From the NCBI GenBank assembly GCA_024641705.1, contig JAHECO010000003.1, positions 139,826 through 203,825 on the forward strand: a stretch of 64,000 nucleotides of DNA. Reading direction: 5' to 3'. The notes below the pieces were generated by a model, which was not told where the DNA came from, searched no databases, and saw only the letters and a list, made by a program, of their open reading frames with translations. How positions within the stretch are numbered: the stretch's first letter is position 1; each line of letters begins with the position of its first letter. Below are positions 51,589 through 60,250 of the stretch, in pieces. The DNA is from Candidatus Kryptoniota bacterium. GTDB taxonomy: Bacteria; Bacteroidota; Ignavibacteria; Kryptoniales; JAKASW01. The translations under genes were made by a program, and so were the position numbers.

Positions 51589-52665
51589 ATGAAAAAGATA
51601 CTCTTCCTCTCTTGTCTGGTCATATTCACGAACGCCCTGATGGCAAATCCCATACTTCTGCCACAGGCGCTTATTTCGGAATTCAGGTTTCAATCGCCCG
51701 GCAAGTGGGAGCTCGAAATCAACTTTGCAACGCCCAGTAATTTGTTCGTCCGCCAGGATTTCGACAGTATTCTCGTCGGTTCTTCCACCGGATTATCGCG
51801 TCTGCGGCTCGACTATCTGCCCGACAGCACCGCGATACTTGTCGTGACATCGGACAGCCTGGTAATACCGCTGTCCTTCAATCCGGACGGAGACTGCATC
51901 AGGTTGTATTCGTACCAGGCACTATATCCCGTCGTACGTCCCGAGATCGATTCGGTGTCTTTCGGGAATTATCCGGGATCGATGCTCGACACCATTCCGA
52001 ACGGGTACTCGATCTGCAGGATCGGTTTCGGGGTCTTTACTCTGGATAAGGACCCGACTATCGGCGAAGAGAACGACACGTCCGGGACCTGCGGCACGTT
52101 GAAGGGCCTCATCTACAACGGCGACGGGACGAAGATCGAAAGCGGTAATTATACTCTGGGTTATCCCGATTATCATCCGATAACGCTCACCGGCGATGGT
52201 TCCTATTCGGTCAGGGTCTTCGCGCGGAGATTCGAAATGGCGGAGCTTGCCAGGATTACCCCGAACGGAGGTACAACGTATGTGCGAATAGACACCCTGC
52301 GATTCGCGGCTCACGTCGATTCGGTAACCGAGAGCGACATCCATTTTGCGGATGTTGTCGGAGTAAAGAGAAGTCCTTCGGTGAGCAGTCTGCCAGTGAG
52401 TATCCTGAACTATCCGAATCCGTTTAATCCCAGCACAAATTTTGCGGTCACGATTCCGAACGGTGTGACGTACAGGAAGGGGTGGATCGATATCTACAAT
52501 TCGATCGGCCAGAAGGTTTTCACCGTGTTCTTGACCCGGGGATCGCCGCCGAAATGGAACGGCGTGGATATGTGGGGAAGGCCGGTTTCATCCGGAGTGT
52601 ATTACTACAGACTATGCCTTGACGGAGTCGTGTTCAAAACAGGTTCAATGATCCTGTTGAAATGA
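51589..52665 (+). CDS. Secreted protein with T9SS type A C-terminal sorting domain
   Basis: I chose ATG 51589 (GGGGGTGATG before it), giving 358 residues with a signal peptide (MKKILFLSCLVIFTNALMAN). The middle region is beta-rich and of unknown function. The last 85 residues are a type A sorting domain: ILNYPNPFNPSTNF, WIDIYNSIGQKVFTV, WNGVDMWGRPVSSGVYYYRL, and the final GSMILLK. Such domains direct proteins through the SprA translocon to the cell surface. The next gene starts 4 bases after the stop, so they are co-transcribed. Confidence 0.85.
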   Translation: MKKILFLSCLVIFTNALMANPILLPQALISEFRFQSPGKWELEINFATPSNLFVRQDFDSILVGSSTGLSRLRLDYLPDSTAILVVTSDSLVIPLSFNPDGDCIRLYSYQALYPVVRPEIDSVSFGNYPGSMLDTIPNGYSICRIGFGVFTLDKDPTIGEENDTSGTCGTLKGLIYNGDGTKIESGNYTLGYPDYHPITLTGDGSYSVRVFARRFEMAELARITPNGGTTYVRIDTLRFAAHVDSVTESDIHFADVVGVKRSPSVSSLPVSILNYPNPFNPSTNFAVTIPNGVTYRKGWIDIYNSIGQKVFTVFLTRGSPPKWNGVDMWGRPVSSGVYYYRLCLDGVVFKTGSMILLK

Positions 52666-52669
52666 GATC

Positions 52670-53233
52670 GTGAGAATCCTCATCTTAGTCCAGTTGCTCC
52701 TGGCGTCCGTCGCCTCCGGTCAGGCAGTGGATTTCTTTCGGGAGGACATAACATTTCGCCTGAGCAGCCGATCGCTCGTCGTGGACGGCTACTACTGGTT
52801 TTGCAACCACTCCGACCGTAATTTGGAAAGGGTGATTTTCTATCCTCTCAACGGTAAGGCGGGAAGCGTGGATTCGGCCGGGGTCTCTGATGCCGCCGGA
52901 GGAGAAAAGAAAGAAATCTTTGACCGCACAAGCGAAGGATTCGCCTTTGTCCTGAGACTTTCTGCAGACGACACTGCCGTGTATCGCATCACATACAGGC
53001 AAAGAATATCGGGTGACAGCGCCATGTACATACTGCGTTCTACGCGGACCTGGAACAAGCCGCTTGAATGGGCGCAGTACAAGTTGGTGGTGGACTCGTC
53101 TCTCGTGATTACACGATTCTCGTACCAACCGGACAAGGTGTACGCAATAGGGGACAGAACGATCTACTACTGGAAACGTGTCCGGTTCATGCCCGACAGG
53201 GACATGGTGTTTCATTTTCAGCAACGCCGGTGA
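52670..53233 (+). CDS. Secreted protein of unknown function
   Basis: The 187-residue protein starts at GTG 52670 with a signal peptide (MRILILVQLLLASVASGQ) and is otherwise beta-rich. It has one stretch typical of extracytoplasmic domains (FRLSSRSLVVDGYYWFCNHS, FYPLNGKAGSVDSAG). No family is named with confidence; a DUF4424-like fold is possible. It is translationally linked to the T9SS cargo gene (4-base gap), so the two may form a complex. Confidence 0.65.
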   Translation: MRILILVQLLLASVASGQAVDFFREDITFRLSSRSLVVDGYYWFCNHSDRNLERVIFYPLNGKAGSVDSAGVSDAAGGEKKEIFDRTSEGFAFVLRLSADDTAVYRITYRQRISGDSAMYILRSTRTWNKPLEWAQYKLVVDSSLVITRFSYQPDKVYAIGDRTIYYWKRVRFMPDRDMVFHFQQRR

Positions 53234-53251
53234 ACCGCCGCGTCCCGGCTC

Positions 53252-53968
53252 CTATTTCTGTGGAAGTGGAATCACCGGGTGTCCAGCCAACGGCAGCCTG
53301 AAAGTCCCGGCTGCGGCTGCAATTCTCTTTGGCAGTCCTTCACCCCAGCTCTGTCCGTTAACGTATCCCCGCACCATAAGGGCCACCGTCCCGGAACTCG
53401 ATTTCCGTTTCACATCGGAAGGGCCCTTCGCCAGCCAGGACTCGCTCGTGATGACCTGAGGTTCTTCTCCGCCGGAGAGGGTGCTCTCCGTTCTGAAATG
53501 AATGCAAGCGTTGAATGTCCCGCACGGCGCGACCACTGTGCTGCTGTCGACCAGAGTCTGTCCTGTTTTAAGTGTATCGTGCGTTCCAGCGTATGTGAAG
53601 GTCACCGTCGTTGTGTAGGTCTTCCCGAAAGTGAGAGTGTCGGGAAGGGAAGGCATGGGGCTGTCGAAAAGGATAAGACTTCCGCCCGGCGGGATGAATC
53701 CCGCGAATCCGTCCTGACTATAGAAGTATTCGTAACCCGCGTCGTCCACGATCGTGACGTATGTTGCGCCGCCGACAGTCGTTATGCGGCCGAATTCCTC
53801 GCGGGAGCTGTCCGACCAGACCTTGTAGTAAGCCTGCTCGATGGATGAACCGTAATCCTGCAGCGCAATAGTTTTCCCGTTGAGGGAATCCGACGCGTCG
53901 GTCGATCCTCCGCAGCTGTATAAAAGCGAAGCCGAAATGAGAATGAGCAAGGAAGTGACAAACTTCAT
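53252..53968 (-). CDS. Lipoprotein of unknown function
   Basis: I chose ATG 53966-53968 (AGGAGG 4 bases upstream), giving 238 residues. The N-terminus MKFVTSLLILISASLLYSC carries a lipobox (LYSC) with cysteine near residue 19, so the protein is lipid-anchored. The rest is a beta-rich domain with no recognised motif (VTFTYAGTHDTLKTGQTLVD, FNACIHFRTESTLSGGE). Similar proteins are common secreted lipoproteins in this phylum. It converges with the gene ending at 53233; the 18-base gap has no clear terminator. Confidence 0.72.
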   Translation of the reverse strand: MKFVTSLLILISASLLYSCGGSTDASDSLNGKTIALQDYGSSIEQAYYKVWSDSSREEFGRITTVGGATYVTIVDDAGYEYFYSQDGFAGFIPPGGSLILFDSPMPSLPDTLTFGKTYTTTVTFTYAGTHDTLKTGQTLVDSSTVVAPCGTFNACIHFRTESTLSGGEEPQVITSESWLAKGPSDVKRKSSSGTVALMVRGYVNGQSWGEGLPKRIAAAAGTFRLPLAGHPVIPLPQK

Positions 53969-54137
53969 AAAGCCTCCTGACATCTGCCCTTATATCTTCA
54001 TACCCTAATTGCGTACGCGAGAAATTAGCGGATGGATGGTTGAATTCCAACGTCGGGGCTCGGGGAATCTGAACCATACGAATGTAAAGTATTTTTCCCT
54101 GTGTGGCGTGTTTCTTCTCCGAACTCACCCCCCACCT

Positions 54138-54266
54138 GAGGTTGTCCAGAAAGTCTTGTCTGTCATGCTGAACGAAGTGAAGCATCCATTTTTCAGAGCG
54201 AATAAGTGGATTCTTCAGTCGCTCCGCTCCTTCAGAATGACATTTTCCTTGTTTTGGGACAACCTC
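54138..54266 (+). repeat. 129-bp dispersed imperfect-hairpin repeat, copy D
   Basis: Plus-strand copy with perfect 10-base inverted ends (gaggttgtcc and ggacaacctc). An outer pair aactcaccccc/gggggtgagtt (54122-54132 and 54275-54285) extends the hairpin although its sequence differs completely from the arms of copies A and B. It is 129 bases, like the others. The surrounding spacer (53969-54545) has no gene. Confidence 0.9.
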
Positions 54267-54545
54267 GGGACCGAGGGGGTGAGTTTGAAATATTGTCTTG
54301 ATCAAAGTTGAAACTGAGACACCGCCTAAAAAGAGATTGCTTCAATGAAAGGGCCGTGCTATTTTCTGTCGGAGGAGGAGTTCCTGCCGTAATCTGTTCG
54401 CAACCTGTTTGCGCAATTCAAGTTCTCTACCGACTGTAAGAATCATACTTCAACACATTCATTCGTTTGATTCAACGATGGAAGTACGCGGTATTTTCAT
54501 CTTATGGTCGCAAACCATCAACACTCGAGGAGGAGAGGCAGCACG

Positions 54546-54965
54546 ATGAAGAAGTTCTTCAAGGCAGGCGGGTATGTTGCGGGGGCGATTCTGTTGGTCG
54601 CGCTTGCCGCACTCACATATTTCAACATGACCTACCCGAGGGTCAACCCGGCACCCGACATAAAAGTGCAGGTTACCCCTGCAAGGCTCGCGCGCGGCGA
54701 GTATCTCGTGAACCACGTGGTCGGATGCGCCGACTGCCATTCGGAAAGAGACTGGACGAAATACGCAGGACCGCTCGTCCCGGGGACCGAGGGCAAGGGC
54801 GGGGAAAAGTTCGACAGGCAGACAGCCGGCGTCCCCGGTATAGTATACGCGAAGAACATTACACCCGCCGGCATGACCGACCGTGACCTGGGCGCGATGT
54901 ATGCCTATCTCAGGACACTGAAGCCGATACACCACAAGGTGGGGAAGTTCACTCCGGAGAAATGA
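54546..54965 (+). CDS. Membrane-anchored c-type cytochrome, distal part missing
   Basis: I chose ATG 54546, giving 139 residues. One N-terminal membrane helix (YVAGAILLVALAALTYF) is followed by a CADCH heme motif (C61, C64, H65) in the family context DIKVQVTPARLARGEYL and GPLVPGTEGKGGEKFD. Related cytochromes continue after NITPxG with about 40 residues holding the axial methionine (a region like PIMPYPxY) before a xxDxxAIYAYLRTLKP end. Here NITPAG is followed directly by MTDRDLGAMYAYLRTLKPI, so that segment, with the distal ligand, is absent. Either an in-frame deletion has occurred or this is a divergent subtype. Heme attachment may still happen but electron transfer is doubtful. Confidence 0.75.
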   Translation: MKKFFKAGGYVAGAILLVALAALTYFNMTYPRVNPAPDIKVQVTPARLARGEYLVNHVVGCADCHSERDWTKYAGPLVPGTEGKGGEKFDRQTAGVPGIVYAKNITPAGMTDRDLGAMYAYLRTLKPIHHKVGKFTPEK

Positions 54966-54974
54966 AGAGATTCA

Positions 54975-55036
54975 CCGCGGAGACGCAAAGGCGCAAAGAA
55001 ATATGGATTTCGCTCTGCGTCTTTGCGCCTTCGCGG
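54975..55036. terminator. Long inverted repeat between convergent genes
   Basis: CCGCG...GGCGCAAAGA on the left pairs with TCTTTGCGCC..CGCGG on the right, a long imperfect stem between the cytochrome gene (+) and the permease gene (-). The position between two convergent stops suggests a bidirectional terminator, though no U-tract is present. The sequence belongs to the gcgcaaag word type. Confidence 0.5.
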
Positions 55037-55037
55037 T

Positions 55038-56516
55038 TCAGTTCTTTGCCGTCTTCTTCCAGATGAAGTAGACCGGTATTCCCAACAGGACGATGATCAC
55101 TCCCGGCCATGTGTATGCCGGCTTGAACATGAGGAGGTCGACCGCTATCGCCGCGGCCGTGAGAATGTAGAGCCCCGGCAGAATCGGGTATCCGAAAGCC
55201 TTGTACGGCCGCTCGGCATCGGGGCGCTTCTTCCGCAGGACAAAGATGCCGGCTATCGTCAGTATGAAGAACACCAGCACGGCAAATATGACGTAGTCGA
55301 GTAGGTCGCTGTACGTCCCGGAGAGGCAGAGGAGGCTCGCCCATACTCCCTGGACGACCAGGGCGGTTCCGGGAACGGACTTGGCGTTCAGTTTGCCGGT
55401 GCCCTGGAAGAAGAGCCGGTCCTTTGCCATCGCGTAATAGACGCGAGGACCCGACAGTATCAGGCCGTTGTTGCAGCCGAAGGTGGAGATCATGATGAGA
55501 ATGGCCATGATGATCGCCGCCGGAGCGCCGAAGATCATCGCGGCAGCAGCCGTGCCCACCCTGTCGTCCGCGGCAAATTGAATCCCCTGTGCTATGACAC
55601 CGTGGCCGGCCGGTGAACCTGCTAGCGGAAGCGATACGATGTACGCAACGTTGGCGAGGATGTAGAGGAGTGTGACGGTAAGCGTCCCGAACAGCAGGCT
55701 CAGAGGGATCGTCTTCCTGGGGCTTACGACCTCTCCGGCGGCGAAGGTGATGTCGTACCACGCGTCGCTGGAGAAAAGTGAGCCGACCGAGGCGACCCCT
55801 ATCGCCGCCAGCAGCATCGGACCCGACAGGGACTGGATCAGCACGATCTTGCCGTCGGCAACATGAGTCCAGCTCGCATTCCAGAAAGCCGCGAAATTGA
55901 CATGCATCGCGGCGACGTTCCGGCCTATCAATATTCCCAGGATGATGAGTCCGATCAGCGCGAGCGTCTTCGTGATAGTGAAAATGTTCTGGACGAGTTT
56001 CCCCTGGCGTACGCCGCGGGTGTTGATGTACGTCAGGAGTGCGATGCTCGCTATTGCGAGGACCTGCGCCGCGGATATCTTCAGTCCGGCGACCGTGAGC
56101 AGGATGTTTCCCTCGCCGAGCGACGGGATAAGTACCGATGTGAACTTCGCGAATGCGACCGCAACTGCTGCGATAGTGCCGGTCTGGATCACGAGGAACG
56201 ACGTCCAGCCGTAAAGAAAACCGAAGAGCGGGCTGTATGATTCCTTGAGATAGGCGTACAGTCCTCCGACGTGCGGCATCATTCCGGCAAGCTCGCCGTA
56301 ACTCAAAGCTCCGATGACCGTCAGTGCGCCGGTGATGAGCCAGGTCAGCAAGAGATACCCGGGTGAGCCCAGCGTGCGCGACATGTCCGCGCTGACGATG
56401 AATATGCCCGATCCGATCATCGAGCCTATCACGATCATCGTGGAGTCGAGGAGCTTGAGCTCCCGTTTGAACTGTGTCCCTTCCTGCGGTTGTACTGCCT
56501 CAGAAGTTGAGCTCAT
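55038..56516 (-). CDS. Amino acid permease (APC superfamily, LAT-like)
   Basis: The 492-residue protein has about 12 membrane helices. Helix 1 has the APC substrate-binding pattern MIVIGSMIGSGIFIVSADMS near residues 29-48, followed by LLTWLITGALTVIGALSYGE. It probably exchanges or imports amino acids. ATG 56514-56516 follows CGGAGGATGT. No other transport or catabolic genes adjoin it. The next gene upstream on the strand is another permease about 300 bases away, with a terminator between them. Confidence 0.88.
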   Translation of the reverse strand: MSSTSEAVQPQEGTQFKRELKLLDSTMIVIGSMIGSGIFIVSADMSRTLGSPGYLLLTWLITGALTVIGALSYGELAGMMPHVGGLYAYLKESYSPLFGFLYGWTSFLVIQTGTIAAVAVAFAKFTSVLIPSLGEGNILLTVAGLKISAAQVLAIASIALLTYINTRGVRQGKLVQNIFTITKTLALIGLIILGILIGRNVAAMHVNFAAFWNASWTHVADGKIVLIQSLSGPMLLAAIGVASVGSLFSSDAWYDITFAAGEVVSPRKTIPLSLLFGTLTVTLLYILANVAYIVSLPLAGSPAGHGVIAQGIQFAADDRVGTAAAAMIFGAPAAIIMAILIMISTFGCNNGLILSGPRVYYAMAKDRLFFQGTGKLNAKSVPGTALVVQGVWASLLCLSGTYSDLLDYVIFAVLVFFILTIAGIFVLRKKRPDAERPYKAFGYPILPGLYILTAAAIAVDLLMFKPAYTWPGVIIVLLGIPVYFIWKKTAKN

Positions 56517-56762
56517 ACATCCTCCGTATTGGTCCTTGGTCTAAACACGTGAGCACCTTGCGCCATCCCGCATTCTTGACGAATACAAATGAGCGGGAAA
56601 TGACACGAATATGATTGAATAATTCAAATGTCACGAATGTCCGGTCAAATTGTCTATTCACATTCGTGCTATTCGTGAAGAGTGCCGTACTTTTTCGTTA
56701 GTGCAATTCGTGTTCATCTTTTACCTAAAGGACTCCGGCAAAACCGGAAGTCCAAAAACCGA

Positions 56763-56794
56763 ACGGCTCCGCCTCTGGTGTGAAGCGGAGCCGT
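56763..56794 (-). terminator. Intrinsic terminator after the second permease
   Basis: A 10-bp stem ACGGCTCCGC/GCGGAGCCGT lies 28 bases beyond the stop of the gene ending at 56822. Read on the minus strand it is followed by TCGGTTTTTGG, a partial U-tract. The remaining spacer (56517-56760) is built of attcgtg and acacgaat words and has no gene. Confidence 0.75.
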
Positions 56795-56821
56795 CGTGAA
56801 CATCATAAACCGGACAATTGC

Positions 56822-58288
56822 CTATTTATTCGTGCCGGCCGCCAGCCTGACCTTGCTGTGCTTGCGGCTGTACCAGAAATAAATCGCGAACCCGATAGCC
56901 ATCCAGAGGAGAAGCCTGATCCACGTATCGAACGGGAGACTGATCATCTGCGCGAGCGACACGACTACACCGAGAATCGGCACCAGGGGGACAAACGGCG
57001 TCTTGAACGGACGGTGGATGTCGGGTTTTGTGTGTCTCATGACGAGTACGCCGGCGGATACGATCGCGAACGCGAGGAGCGTGCCGATGGAGACGAGCTC
57101 TCCGAGTATCCCGATCGGGAAGAGTCCCGCGACAATCATCGCGACTGTACCGGTGACGATCGTCGTAATATAAGGTGTCCTGAATTTCGGGTGTACCGCC
57201 GCGAATTTCTTCGGCAGGAGGCCGTCGTTCGCCATGCTGTAGAATATCCTGGGTTGGCCGAGGAGCATGACGAGAACAACCGAACTTAACCCGGCGATAG
57301 CGCCGATCTTAACGAGGGGTCTCAACCAGAAGAGCGCAGGACCCGCTGCGTCGACGCCGACCGCGATCGGATCGGGGACAAGAAGCTGCTTGTAGCTGAC
57401 CATCCCGGTCAGGACGAGTGCAACCACTATGTATAAAACGGTTGAAATACCCAGCGAGCCCATGATTCCTATCGGCATATCTCTCTGCGGGTTTTTCGCC
57501 TCCTGCGCCGTAGTCGACACGGCGTCGAATCCTATATATGCGAAAAATATCACCCCGGCACCGCGGAAAATCCCGCTCCAGCCGAATTCGCCGAAGTGTC
57601 CCTGGTTCGGCGGGATGAACGGCACCCAGTTCGAGTGGTGGATGAACGAGAGCCCGAAACCGACGAAGAGGAGGATTACTGCCACCTTGACTATGACGAT
57701 GATATTGTTGAACCCTGCCGACTCTCTGATGCCGATTACCAGGAGCGTCGTCATGATGGCGATGATGAACATCGCGGGGAAATTGATGACTGCGCCCGTC
57801 ATTATCCATCCGCCGTGCGGGTCGAAGTTTATCGGCGCGTTGGCGAGGTAGGCGGGTATGGTGATCCCGAAATCCTTGAAGAAGCTGACGACGTAACCCG
57901 ACCAACCGACGGCGACGGTGGAAGCGCCGAAGAGGTATTCTAGTATCAGGTCCCACCCGATAATCCACGCCAGGAATTCTCCGAGAGTCGCATAGGCGTA
58001 TGTGTAAGCGCTTCCGGCTATCGGGATCATCGAAGCGAACTCGGCGTAGCAGAGTCCTGCAAAAGCGCATCCTAGTCCGGACACGATGAAGGAGAGGACT
58101 ATCGCGGGGCCGGCGTACTGTGCCGCGGCCTGTCCGGTGAGGACGAATATTCCCGCCCCGATGATCGCGCCCACGCCGAGGGTCGTGAGGTTGAGAGGCC
58201 CGAGAGTCCGCTTCAGACCGTGTTCCGTGTCGGAAGCTTCCTTGGTCAGATCCTCCAAAGACTTGGTGGCGAAAAGTGGTTTGGCCAT
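56822..58288 (-). CDS. Cationic-amino-acid-transporter-type permease (APC superfamily)
   Basis: I chose ATG 58286-58288 (GGAGGAATA upstream), giving 488 residues; the frame to 58399 would overlap bioY. It has about 12 helices and the CAT/YfnA-like pattern: [20 protein letters not shown] then [11 protein letters not shown] near 20-50, and [20 protein letters not shown] then [12 protein letters not shown] near 95-125. A cytoplasmic end [18 protein letters not shown] closes it. Substrate prediction is limited to amino acids. It begins 49 bases after the bioY stop on the same strand, so a joint transcript is possible. Confidence 0.9.
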   Translation of the reverse strand: MAKPLFATKSLEDLTKEASDTEHGLKRTLGPLNLTTLGVGAIIGAGIFVLTGQAAAQYAGPAIVLSFIVSGLGCAFAGLCYAEFASMIPIAGSAYTYAYATLGEFLAWIIGWDLILEYLFGASTVAVGWSGYVVSFFKDFGITIPAYLANAPINFDPHGGWIMTGAVINFPAMFIIAIMTTLLVIGIRESAGFNNIIVIVKVAVILLFVGFGLSFIHHSNWVPFIPPNQGHFGEFGWSGIFRGAGVIFFAYIGFDAVSTTAQEAKNPQRDMPIGIMGSLGISTVLYIVVALVLTGMVSYKQLLVPDPIAVGVDAAGPALFWLRPLVKIGAIAGLSSVVLVMLLGQPRIFYSMANDGLLPKKFAAVHPKFRTPYITTIVTGTVAMIVAGLFPIGILGELVSIGTLLAFAIVSAGVLVMRHTKPDIHRPFKTPFVPLVPILGVVVSLAQMISLPFDTWIRLLLWMAIGFAIYFWYSRKHSKVRLAAGTNK

Positions 58289-58337
58289 TATTCCTCCAGT
58301 TCCGTCCGGGCGGATCCGACGACGAAAAGCCTTTCGC

Positions 58338-58934
58338 TCATCGTGAAAATGCTCCGGACTTATGGTTGGTGTGAATCGAGGGACCGTCTTTGAAAGCACG
58401 GTACACGGCCACGGCCGCGGCGAGCTTGACTAAATCCCAGAAAGAAAAGATCAGAAAACCCTGCGCGATCGAGACGCGCCAGTCGTGTATGAAGAATGCG
58501 TTAAGCCATACCGTGCCGCAGAGGAATATTATCAGGAAGCCTGCGGTCATCGAGAAGACTGTCCACAGGAACGAGTCGCTGAGTTCTATGAGAGTTCCTA
58601 CTGCCGCCGCACTCAATACAAATCCGAAGAGATATCCCGCCGTCACGCCGAACAAAATACTCACCCCTGCCTCCAGCCCCGCGAAGACCGGTAGGCCGGC
58701 CGCGCCGAGGAGGAGATAGAGGAGCATGCCGATTGTTCCGTCGCGCCTGCCGAGAAATGCGCCGGCGAGTACGACGAACAGCGTCTGGAGCGTGAAGGGG
58801 ACGGGCTCGTGAGGTATGTAAACCTTCGAACCGACCGCCGTCAACGCGATGAATATGACGACGTTCCTGATCCTGTCGAGTTCCTCTCCGCGCGAAGAAT
58901 CGATTACGCGTATAGCTCTCGCGTCGTATCTCAT
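58338..58934 (-). CDS. bioY: BioY-type biotin transporter
   Basis: The 198-residue protein has about six membrane helices and BioY features: the N-terminal region [20 protein letters not shown] near 45-64, [18 protein letters not shown] near 69-86, and [20 protein letters not shown] near 90-109. BioY is the S component of biotin uptake and can work alone or with an ECF module, which is not in the window. Supply of biotin fits the accB/accC genes at the start of the window. ATG 58932-58934 follows GAGAGGAACA. I see no clear BirA operator upstream. Confidence 0.9.
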   Translation of the reverse strand: MRYDARAIRVIDSSRGEELDRIRNVVIFIALTAVGSKVYIPHEPVPFTLQTLFVVLAGAFLGRRDGTIGMLLYLLLGAAGLPVFAGLEAGVSILFGVTAGYLFGFVLSAAAVGTLIELSDSFLWTVFSMTAGFLIIFLCGTVWLNAFFIHDWRVSIAQGFLIFSFWDLVKLAAAVAVYRAFKDGPSIHTNHKSGAFSR

Positions 58935-59323
58935 TGTTCCTCTCAGATTTTACCCGGCGTTCCCGGGGTGCTGCTCAAAACCAAAATTTTCTTTGTTCGT
59001 GTGCGGGGGATGCTGTGAACAATTCAAAATCAATGGGAAGCTTTTTTCGTGGGATGGCTGATACCGCGGTCTTCCGGTAAGCGATATTTGAAAAATATAT
59101 TGACTGGAATCTGTGTCATCGAATGAAAAAATATCATGTCACCCTGTCAGAATCAAGATTCGGCGGCAAATTCAGCGTGAACATCTATAATGAGTTGCGA
59201 ACACGTCAATCGGACATGCGAGCGGCATCCGTCGCCTGACGACTTTACCTTGCCAAACGCAGGAGATCCAAGTTCAGGAGGCGGGGCTTTGCATCTCTCC
59301 GGGCGCCGCTCTAAGTTCCATCC
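58935..59323. other. Intergenic region between bioY and nth
   Basis: About 390 bases between divergent genes, with no convincing gene. Candidate AT-rich promoter sequence is present (gatatttgaaaaatatattg at 59083-59102) but neither -35 nor -10 is secure. Confidence 0.35.
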
Positions 59324-60061
59324 ATGGCATCGAAGGCGCGGAAGACCGATTGGAACAGGGCGCTGGCGCCGCTTTTTAGAAAGTACGGCAAGAAAAAACA
59401 CCCGCTCGAGTACAGGAGCCTCTATCAACTTGTCGTGATGGTGATACTCTCATCCCGGAGCACGGACGTCTTCATAAACAAGATAGCTCCGGACCTTTTC
59501 ACGGCATTCCCTTCGATGAAGGAGCTTGCGAATGCGCAGCCTGAAGACCTGTTTCCGTATGTCCGCGGCATAACGAACTTCAGGCATAAGTCCGGGTGGC
59601 TCGTTTCTATCGCGGGGACGGTCGGTGACGACGAGCATATCCCGACGACCATGGAAGAGCTTACGAAGCTTCCCGGCATAGGAGGGAAATCTGCAAACGT
59701 GATTATCGGCGAATCGGGTGGGAAAGCCGAAGGGGTGATCGTGGATCTGCATGTGGCCCGGGTCGCACCGAGGCTGGGCATGACAAAGTCCGACGTCCCC
59801 GGCAAAATCGAGAAAGATATAATGGAGAAAGTTGCGCCGGGGTACTGGCACGCCGCCGGGATGGGGATGACCTTTCTCGGGCGGGAAATCTGCAGGCCGA
59901 AGAATCCGAAGTGCGGGGAGTGCGTGGTGAATAGCGCATGCAGGTACTATGAGCAGGCACAGAGGCACAAAGGGACAAAGGCACAAAGCGAGAAGGGGGC
60001 AAAGGCACAGAGGGACAGAGGCACAAAGCGAGAAGATGGAGTAGCAGAGTCAGGGGGATAA
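59324..60061 (+). CDS. nth: Endonuclease III-type DNA glycosylase with repeat-derived C-terminal tail
   Basis: The 245-residue protein is a base-excision-repair glycosylase/AP lyase. Helix-hairpin-helix LPGIGGKSANVIIG carries the catalytic lysine K122, and D141 (VDLHVARVAPR) is the catalytic aspartate. The iron-sulfur cluster cysteines are C190, C197, C200 and C206 (C-x6-C-x2-C-x5-C). Family members end soon after. Here residues 207-245 (YYEQAQRHKGTKAQSEKGAK and on) come from a purine-rich tandem repeat. The tail is basic and probably unstructured; its effect is unknown. The active core is complete. Confidence 0.93.
   Translation: MASKARKTDWNRALAPLFRKYGKKKHPLEYRSLYQLVVMVILSSRSTDVFINKIAPDLFTAFPSMKELANAQPEDLFPYVRGITNFRHKSGWLVSIAGTVGDDEHIPTTMEELTKLPGIGGKSANVIIGESGGKAEGVIVDLHVARVAPRLGMTKSDVPGKIEKDIMEKVAPGYWHAAGMGMTFLGREICRPKNPKCGECVVNSACRYYEQAQRHKGTKAQSEKGAKAQRDRGTKREDGVAESGG
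59955..60035 (+). repeat. Purine-rich tandem repeat inside the nth coding sequence
   Basis: Units such as gcacaaagggacaaag, gcacaaagcgagaag and gcacagagggacagag are repeated with changes over 80 bases. The tract is in frame and replaces or extends the C-terminus of endonuclease III. It is of the same style as the aaaggtc tract after radC. Confidence 0.8.
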
Positions 60062-60250
60062 GGGGTGTCGTCCTGCCGCGGCGATTCCACGCATGTGAAA
60101 GACGTTTGCATTTGAAATTGAGTATGCGTTTGCTAAAATAATTACGGTAGTGACGGCGTAGGGCATTTCGGTTTCTGGATCTCATTCTCGGCACCAATTC
60201 TTCATAAACCGGCGAAGTTTTGTCTATGTAATTCAGGACAAGGAGGATTT

